From contig JAQWZS010000195.1 of NCBI GenBank assembly GCA_029253325.1, forward strand, positions 1 through 10,754: a stretch of DNA of 10,754 bases. Direction: 5' to 3'. The notes beneath the pieces are model-generated. The model did no database searches, was not told the DNA's origin, and saw only the letters and a list, made by a program, of their open reading frames with translations. Positions 6,492 to 10,754 of this stretch are shown in pieces. Source of the stretch: Bacteroidia bacterium. Lineage in GTDB: Bacteria; Bacteroidota; Bacteroidia; NS11-12g; UBA9320. The stretch's first letter is position 1; the number at the start of each line of letters is the position of its first letter. The position numbers and the translations under genes were made by a program.

Positions 6492-7097
6492 TTAGTTTTT
6501 CCCGAGTCTTATACCTATGTTACATCCCATTACAAAATTAAAATCTGCTGTTTTGTAATTCTTTGCTGCAAGAGGAAAGTACACTTCTTTAGAGTATAAT
6601 GGCAACCTTTCACTAACCCAAGGGGTTATAGAAAACTTATCATATGACTTGAACGGAATCCACTAAAACCCTAATACTGGTGCTATTCTTAGGACTTCAT
6701 TTTCCATGACTTCAGACGTTGACTTATTGGAAATTTTCATTTGTTGATAAATCAATTCCACGCCAATAAATAGTTCATTTGGCTTTTTAATAAATCTGTA
6801 ATATCCAGCCTGAATAAAATATTTTCTTTTCTCTGTAAAGTCATCACTAAGTGAATTTAAAAAATCAGGGAGTTGATTTATACCACCATCGAGAAAAATT
6901 CGATTATAATTAAATGTGTAGTTGCCCCATAAACTAAATCCTTTTGCCATAAAATCAAAAGCATCCATCTGCAAACTAAAACTCTTTCCTTGCTTATAAT
7001 CAAAATTTTCTGCTTTCTGACCATAAACGAAATTACCAATCACTATAGTTAATGCAATAAGTGCAATTTTTTTCTTCATATTATTTTTGTTTTTCAT
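6492..7097 (-). pseudogene. Outer-membrane beta-barrel-like protein, broken by one in-frame TAG
   Basis: Reading from the ATG at 7097, the frame gives a signal peptide (MKKKIALIALTIVIGNFVYGQ, preceded by MKNKNN) and alternating aromatic/polar strands such as FSLWGNYTFNYNRIFLDGG and KYFIQAGYYRF, typical of a small outer-membrane barrel. It meets TAG at 6663-6665 after ...LRIAPVLGF. The same frame then stays open for 56 more codons (WIPFKSYDKF to GIRLGKN) to TAA at 6492-6494, ending in a strand-like segment. One substitution, for example CAG to TAG, would restore about 200 residues. An ATG at 7079 is an alternative start. A further ATG at 7136 lies inside the upstream inverted repeat and is unlikely. 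I do not recognise a named family. Readthrough or a sequencing error would also fit. Confidence 0.6.
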
Positions 7098-7103
7098 GTG
7101 CCT

Positions 7104-7219
7104 AACGTTATTATAAACGAAACTACCATATAGCATTCACAATAACCTTACCTATTGAGTGCTATTACGTATGAAAATAGGTAATTTGTTTTAAATCAAT
7201 TTTAGAGTTATTGCGAATG
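7104..7219. repeat. Module-boundary repeat with nested inverted repeats (copy 2)
   Basis: 7104-7127 repeats the block at 4964-4987. Behind it, 7134-7146 (CATTCACAATAAC) pairs with 7207-7219 (GTTATTGCGAATG) over 13 positions, one of them a G-T pair. Inside, TTACCTATT (7148-7156) pairs perfectly with AATAGGTAA (7176-7184). The minus-strand edge reads AACGTTAGGCAC, in which GTTAGGC fits the integron core consensus GTTRRRY. The next gene's ATG follows a few bases later. The nested stems make a long foldable element directly beside peptidase tail C. Confidence 0.6.
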
Positions 7220-7229
7220 TTTTTGGTAA

Positions 7230-7274
7230 GTGCACAAAGATGCTCTACCCAAAGATTTAAGAAAGAAGTTGTAA
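7230..7274 (+). repeat. Orphan C1 peptidase 3' tail, copy C (probably the original gene end)
   Basis: These bases read VHKDALPKDLRKKL-stop, the same amino acids as the end of the C1 peptidase at 2903-2947. They match at 40 of 45 bases, and all five differences are at third codon positions without changing the protein or the stop. That pattern means the copy comes from a gene that was under protein-level selection. A TAA lies just upstream in frame, so it is not expressed as part of a gene. A strong terminator follows 22 bases later. Confidence 0.88.
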
Positions 7275-7296
7275 CCAATAGAACATCAATTATTAT

Positions 7297-7332
7297 AAAG
7301 CCCAATTAAACATCGAATTGGGCTTTTTTTTT
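7297..7332 (+). terminator. Strong intrinsic terminator
   Basis: AAAGCCCAATT (7297-7307) pairs perfectly with AATTGGGCTTT (7316-7326) around an 8-base loop. Nine T residues run from 7324 to 7332. It follows peptidase tail C, so it was probably the terminator of the C1 peptidase gene before the insertion. Confidence 0.85.
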
Positions 7333-7339
7333 ACCTTTG
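7332..7339 (+). promoter_or_regulatory. Putative -7 box for gldH-lpd
   Basis: TACCTTTG exactly matches TAnnTTTG and begins at the end of the terminator's T-run, eight bases before the proposed TTG start of gldH. No good -33 TTG is seen at standard spacing. Confidence 0.45.
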
Positions 7340-7347
7340 TATCACAT

Positions 7348-7821
7348 TTGAAAGTCCAACTATCCATATTCCTTTTTACACTAATTTTAATCCTTGGCTG
7401 CACTAAAGACACCCTAGTTAATTCGTACATGGACCTCGGTAAAGACGGATGGGCTTATGATGAAATACTTACGGATAGCTTTGAGATAAATCACCCAGAT
7501 CATTATCATCAGCTACTTACCAATTTAAAGATTAATACCGACTATTCTTTTGCGAATATTCAACTTAAAATCACACTATTAAAACCCGATAGCACGAGTC
7601 AAGTATTCCCTATATCTATCCCGTTAGCTGAAAAATCAGGCAAATGGCTAGGGTCTGGATTAGGTTCTACGATTACTTTCCAAGAACCCATCTTGCACCG
7701 AAAATTATTTGATTTATCTGGAAAATACTATATCACTTTAGAACAGAATATGCGATTGGAAAATTTATCCAACATCATTTCAGCTGGTATTAGAATTAAT
7801 AAACAAGAAGAAATTTTTTAA
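7348..7821 (+). CDS. gldH: Gliding motility lipoprotein GldH
   Basis: A 157-residue lipoprotein matching GldH, a component needed for gliding motility in Bacteroidota and associated with the Gld machinery. The start is inferred as TTG at 7348: it gives MKVQLSIFLFTLILILGC, a textbook lipoprotein signal with Cys18 lipidated. The only upstream candidate (TTG at 7318) lies inside the terminator stem, and the first ATG comes after the lipidated cysteine. The mature part has the family's hallmarks: a Trp-containing N-terminal segment, NLKINTDYSFANIQLKI, GKWLGSGLG near the middle, and EQNMRLENLSNIISAGIRI near the end. It is eight bases upstream of lpd and probably co-transcribed with it. Gliding itself cannot be inferred from one gene, since gldH also occurs in non-gliding relatives. 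Confidence 0.85.
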   Translation: MKVQLSIFLFTLILILGCTKDTLVNSYMDLGKDGWAYDEILTDSFEINHPDHYHQLLTNLKINTDYSFANIQLKITLLKPDSTSQVFPISIPLAEKSGKWLGSGLGSTITFQEPILHRKLFDLSGKYYITLEQNMRLENLSNIISAGIRINKQEEIF

Positions 7822-7829
7822 GAATAAAA

Positions 7830-9224
7830 ATGAATAACTACGACGTTGCAATCATCGGATCTGGCCCTGGCGGATATGTTTGTGCCATTCGATGTGCTCA
7901 ATTGGGCATGAAAACTGCTATTATTGAAAAGTATAATACCCTTGGTGGTACTTGTCTAAATGTAGGATGTATTCCCAGTAAGGCTATGCTTGATAGCTCT
8001 CATCAATACCACGATGCGGTACATAAGTTTGCTGACCACGGTATTCAAGTAGGAACCCCAAAAATTGATTTCAAACAAATGGTAGCTCGCAAACAGGGCG
8101 TTGTAGACCAAATGACAAAGGGGGTTGATTTTCTCATGAAGAAAAATAAAATTGATGTTTTTACGGGTACAGGCTCGTTTATTGATGCCAACACACTTCA
8201 AATAGATGGGAAAAAGAAAGAGAAAATTTCAGCTAAAAATATTGTTATCGCTACTGGAAGCAAACCCAGTTCATTGCCAGGAGTTGATATTGATAAAAAG
8301 CGAATTATTACTTCTACAGAAGCGTTAGAATTGAAGGAGATTCCAAAACACTTAATTGTTATTGGAGGTGGTGTAATCGGGCTTGAGTTAGGATCTGTGT
8401 ATCACAGACTTGGTGCTGAAGTTTCTGTTGTTGAATATGCCGATAGTTTAATTGCTACTATGGATCGTGGTCTTGGAAAGGAAATGGCAAGAATTTCCAA
8501 AAAACAAGGCATAAAAGTTCACCTTAATCATAAGGTTACTAATGTAACTGCGAAAGGAAAGAAAGTCACTGTAAAAGCAGAAGGCAAAAAAGGAGAGGTT
8601 GTTTTAGAAGGAGATTATTGCCTTCTTTCAGTTGGAAGACGACCATATACAGATGGCTTATCTGCAGAAAAAGTAGGCGTAAAAATAGACGACCGTGGTA
8701 GAATTGAGACCAATGATCATTTGCAAACCAATCAATCTCACATCTTTGCAATTGGAGATGTTGTTAAAGGAGCAATGCTCGCCCATAAAGCTGAAGAAGA
8801 AGGTGTTATGGTAGCTGAAATCATAGCTGGTCAAAAACCTCATATAAACTATAACCTTATACCAGGTGTGGTATACACATGGCCTGAAGTTGCTGGAATT
8901 GGTCAAACAGAAGAGCAATTAAAAGCAGATGGTAAAAAATACAAAGTAGGTCAATTCCCGTTTAGAGCAAATGGTAGAGCCGTTGCAGGAATGGATATTG
9001 ATGGATTTGTAAAAATTCTTGCAGATTCAGAAACTGACGAAGTTTTAGGAGCTCACATGATTGGACCACGAGTCGCTGATATGATTTCAGAAATTGCTGT
9101 AGCAATGGAGTTTAGAGCAAGTGCTGAGGATATTGCTCGAATATGTCATGCACACCCAACAACAAGCGAAGTAACTAAAGAAGCAGCACTAGCAGCTACT
9201 GAAAATCGTGCACTTCACAGTTAA
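7830..9224 (+). CDS. lpd: Dihydrolipoyl dehydrogenase (E3)
   Basis: The 464-residue E3 flavoprotein of the pyruvate and 2-oxoglutarate dehydrogenase complexes and the glycine cleavage system. It reoxidises dihydrolipoamide with NAD+. The FAD-binding GSGPGG is at 10-15. The redox-active disulfide Cys42/Cys47 lies in GGTCLNVGCIPSK. The NAD-binding motif IGGGVIGLELG follows the central linker. The second FAD motif AIGDV is followed by AHKAEEEG. The catalytic dyad His442/Glu447 lies in HAHPTTSE at the C-terminus. All essential residues are present and the length is usual. No lipoyl domain is fused. It follows gldH by eight bases and ends at the hairpin shared with icd. The pairing with gldH is probably positional. 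Confidence 0.97.
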   Translation: MNNYDVAIIGSGPGGYVCAIRCAQLGMKTAIIEKYNTLGGTCLNVGCIPSKAMLDSSHQYHDAVHKFADHGIQVGTPKIDFKQMVARKQGVVDQMTKGVDFLMKKNKIDVFTGTGSFIDANTLQIDGKKKEKISAKNIVIATGSKPSSLPGVDIDKKRIITSTEALELKEIPKHLIVIGGGVIGLELGSVYHRLGAEVSVVEYADSLIATMDRGLGKEMARISKKQGIKVHLNHKVTNVTAKGKKVTVKAEGKKGEVVLEGDYCLLSVGRRPYTDGLSAEKVGVKIDDRGRIETNDHLQTNQSHIFAIGDVVKGAMLAHKAEEEGVMVAEIIAGQKPHINYNLIPGVVYTWPEVAGIGQTEEQLKADGKKYKVGQFPFRANGRAVAGMDIDGFVKILADSETDEVLGAHMIGPRVADMISEIAVAMEFRASAEDIARICHAHPTTSEVTKEAALAATENRALHS

Positions 9225-9234
9225 TCTTCTTAAA

Positions 9235-9271
9235 AAATTTTGAGAAGGATTTTAAATCCTTCTCAAAATTT
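9235..9271. terminator. Bidirectional terminator between lpd and icd
   Basis: AAATTTTGAGAAGGATTT (9235-9252) and its exact reverse complement (9254-9271) are separated by one base. The A-rich base on one side and the T-rich base on the other would serve both converging genes. The icd stop codon (9252-9254) sits at the apex, and the last codons of icd form one arm. Confidence 0.85.
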
Positions 9272-10754
9272 CATTCAGCGTTTCACTTGGACGCATTGCC
9301 TTACTCGTTTTTGTTTCTTCTGGGAAATAATATCCATTGATATCAACTGGTTTCCCTTGAACTACAACTAACTCTTCAATGATTCGTTGTTCATTACTTC
9401 CGAAAAGCTCTGCAATTGTTCCAAATTTTGAACGTAGATCCGAATCTTCATTCTGATTCGCTAATGCCTCAGCCCAATACATTGCAAGGTAAAAATGAGA
9501 TCCCCTGTTATCTATTGAACCTATTTTACGTGCAGGTGATTTATCATTTTCCAAAAATTTCTCAACCGCTTGGTCAAGTGCATCGGCTAAAACTTTTGCT
9601 TTTGGATTATCAAAAACGCTACTCAAATGTTCTAATGAGGCAGTTAGTGCCAAGAATTCACCCAGCGAGTCCCATCTCAAATAATTATCTTCGACAAACT
9701 GCTCTACATGCTTGGGAGCACTTCCTCCTGCACCAGTTTCAAATAATCCCCCACCATTCATCAAAGGAACAATACTCAACATTTTAGCACTTGTTCCTAA
9801 TTCAAGAATAGGAAATAAGTCCGTCAAATAATCTCTCAAAACATTACCCGTCACCGATATGGTATCTTCTCCTTTTTTAACACGATCTAAGGTGTATAAT
9901 GTTGATTCATAAGGACTCATAATTTGGATATCTAGACCTGAAGTCTCATGGTCTTTGAGGTATAGATTAACCTTTTTGATTAATTCTGAATCATGAGCTC
10001 TATCCTTATTCAACCAGAATATGGCTGGCCAGTTTGTAGCTCTTGCACGATTAACAGCCAACTTCACCCAATCACGTATGGGGGCATCTTTCACTTGGCA
10101 CATTCTCCAAATATCTCCTTGCACTACATCATGAGACAATAAAATATTACCCTCTTTATCCACCACTTGAATGACTCCATCTTTTTCTATTTCAAATGTC
10201 TTATCGTGACTACCATACTCCTCCGCTTTTTGTGCCATAAGTCCAACGTTGGGGACAGTCCCCATAGTGGTAGGATCAAATGCACCATTTTTCTTACAAA
10301 AATCGATTGTGGCACTATACAATGGAGCGTAACTACTATCTGGGATTACTGCAATTGCATCTTGAAGCTTACCCTCTGCATTCCACATCTGACCGCTTGT
10401 ACGAATCATTGCTGGCATACTTGCATCAATAATTACATCACTGGGGACGTGTAAGTTAGTAATTCCTTTATCGCTATTTACCATGGCCATATCTGGACCG
10501 TTTGAAATCGCTGCTTGAATGTCTGCTTCAATCGCCTCTTGTTGGTCTTTAGGTAGCGTTTGAATACTCATCAGTAAATTACCAAAACCGTTATTTAAGT
10601 TAATCCCTAAATTAGAAAACGTTTCTTCATACTTTTCTAATAAGTCCTTGAAATAGACAGATACAGCATGACCAAAAATAATCGGATCAGATACCTTCAT
10701 CATGGTTGCTTTCATGTGAAGTGAAAACAGAATGTTTTTATCTTTAGCTTCTTG
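9252..10754 (-). CDS. icd: NADP-dependent isocitrate dehydrogenase, monomeric type (5' end beyond window)
   Basis: This is the monomeric (IDH-II) enzyme of the citric acid cycle, which oxidatively decarboxylates isocitrate to 2-oxoglutarate with NADP+. The open frame runs to the right edge, so 500 residues are visible of the roughly 740 typical for the family. The missing third is N-terminal, and the internal ATG at 10715 is not the start. Recognisable blocks include KATMMKVSDPIIFGHAV near the visible N-terminus, NRARATNWPAIFWLNKDRAHD, the glycine-rich NGGGLFETGAGGSAPKHVEQ, and SIDNRGSHFYLAMYWAEALA. It is convergent with lpd and shares its hairpin terminator. Lpd also serves the next step of the cycle, but convergent orientation argues against joint transcription. 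Confidence 0.95.
   Translation of the reverse strand, partial: QEAKDKNILFSLHMKATMMKVSDPIIFGHAVSVYFKDLLEKYEETFSNLGINLNNGFGNLLMSIQTLPKDQQEAIEADIQAAISNGPDMAMVNSDKGITNLHVPSDVIIDASMPAMIRTSGQMWNAEGKLQDAIAVIPDSSYAPLYSATIDFCKKNGAFDPTTMGTVPNVGLMAQKAEEYGSHDKTFEIEKDGVIQVVDKEGNILLSHDVVQGDIWRMCQVKDAPIRDWVKLAVNRARATNWPAIFWLNKDRAHDSELIKKVNLYLKDHETSGLDIQIMSPYESTLYTLDRVKKGEDTISVTGNVLRDYLTDLFPILELGTSAKMLSIVPLMNGGGLFETGAGGSAPKHVEQFVEDNYLRWDSLGEFLALTASLEHLSSVFDNPKAKVLADALDQAVEKFLENDKSPARKIGSIDNRGSHFYLAMYWAEALANQNEDSDLRSKFGTIAELFGSNEQRIIEELVVVQGKPVDINGYYFPEETKTSKAMRPSETLNEILRRI

Larger units (their letters stand above)
2948..7274. mobile_element. Putative accessory insertion at the 3' end of the C1 peptidase gene (two tandem modules)
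   Basis: The region sits between the intact end of the C1 peptidase gene and a third copy of that end, which is followed at once by a strong terminator. Seen in sequence: three copies of the 3' coding tail, a 24-base block shared at 23 of 24 positions upstream of two of the tails, and several imperfect inverted repeats beside genes. The cargo is an amine oxidase, a Crp-like regulator, a membrane protein, an HxlR regulator and a broken outer-membrane gene. This mix is unlike the housekeeping flanks and looks more AT-rich by eye. Tandem integration at a gene 3' end, or accumulation of integron-like cassettes, would explain the layout. No integrase, transposase or origin is visible. Tandem duplication and decay of the peptidase gene is an alternative source of the tails. 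Confidence 0.5.

Noticed and set aside
7098..7136. Start of the outer-membrane gene at ATG 7136
   Set aside because: This ATG lies inside the boundary repeat and inverted repeat, and the extension does not look like a signal peptide; 7097 or 7079 fit.
2948..7274. Insertion sequence or transposon with its own transposase
   Set aside because: No transposase or integrase is encoded in any frame I examined, so only a non-autonomous or trans-mobilised element remains possible.
4945..7317. CRISPR array
   Set aside because: The repeats are few, unevenly spaced, and inverted or coding-derived; there are no regular spacers.
9416..9787. 123-codon plus-strand frame opposite icd, with others opposite lpd and the C1 peptidase
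   Set aside because: They are antisense to strongly supported genes and show no recognisable protein features.

Overview
The window looks like a chromosome segment from a gliding-lineage member of the Bacteroidota. It carries a GldH-type gliding lipoprotein, several -7 boxes of the TAnnTTTG type, weak or absent Shine-Dalgarno sequences, many secreted proteins or lipoproteins, and a monomeric isocitrate dehydrogenase. I cannot name a genus from this sequence alone.

The two flanks hold ordinary housekeeping and secretory genes. On the left, a secreted M1 zinc metallopeptidase (minus strand, cut by the window edge) is divergent from a secreted C1 cysteine peptidase of the bleomycin-hydrolase type (plus strand). 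On the right, gldH and dihydrolipoyl dehydrogenase (lpd) run on the plus strand and converge on a monomeric NADP-isocitrate dehydrogenase (icd, minus strand, cut by the right edge). A perfect 18-bp hairpin lies between lpd and icd.

Between the flanks, about 2948-7274, is an accessory region that looks inserted at the 3' end of the C1 peptidase gene. The last codons of that gene (KDALPKDLRKKL-stop) occur three times at DNA level: intact at 2909-2947, and as orphan tails at 5049-5087 and 7230-7274. The differences between copies are almost all synonymous. Directly after the third tail comes a strong intrinsic terminator (7297-7332), which is probably the original terminator of the peptidase gene. 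The two intervals between tails are about 2.14 and 2.19 kb.

The first interval holds a lipoprotein flavin amine oxidase and an upstream Crp/Fnr-family regulator, with an Fnr-class palindrome between them. The second holds a polytopic membrane protein resembling YdjM-type metal-dependent hydrolases, divergent from an HxlR-family regulator over a dense nest of palindromes. It also holds an outer-membrane beta-barrel-like gene broken by one in-frame TAG. Imperfect inverted repeats and shared boundary blocks lie around these genes (3019-3063, 4964-5035, 5095-5214, 6440-6463, 7104-7219) and resemble gene-cassette recombination sites. No integrase or transposase is visible, so the mobility mechanism is inferred. 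I found no rRNA, tRNA or CRISPR.
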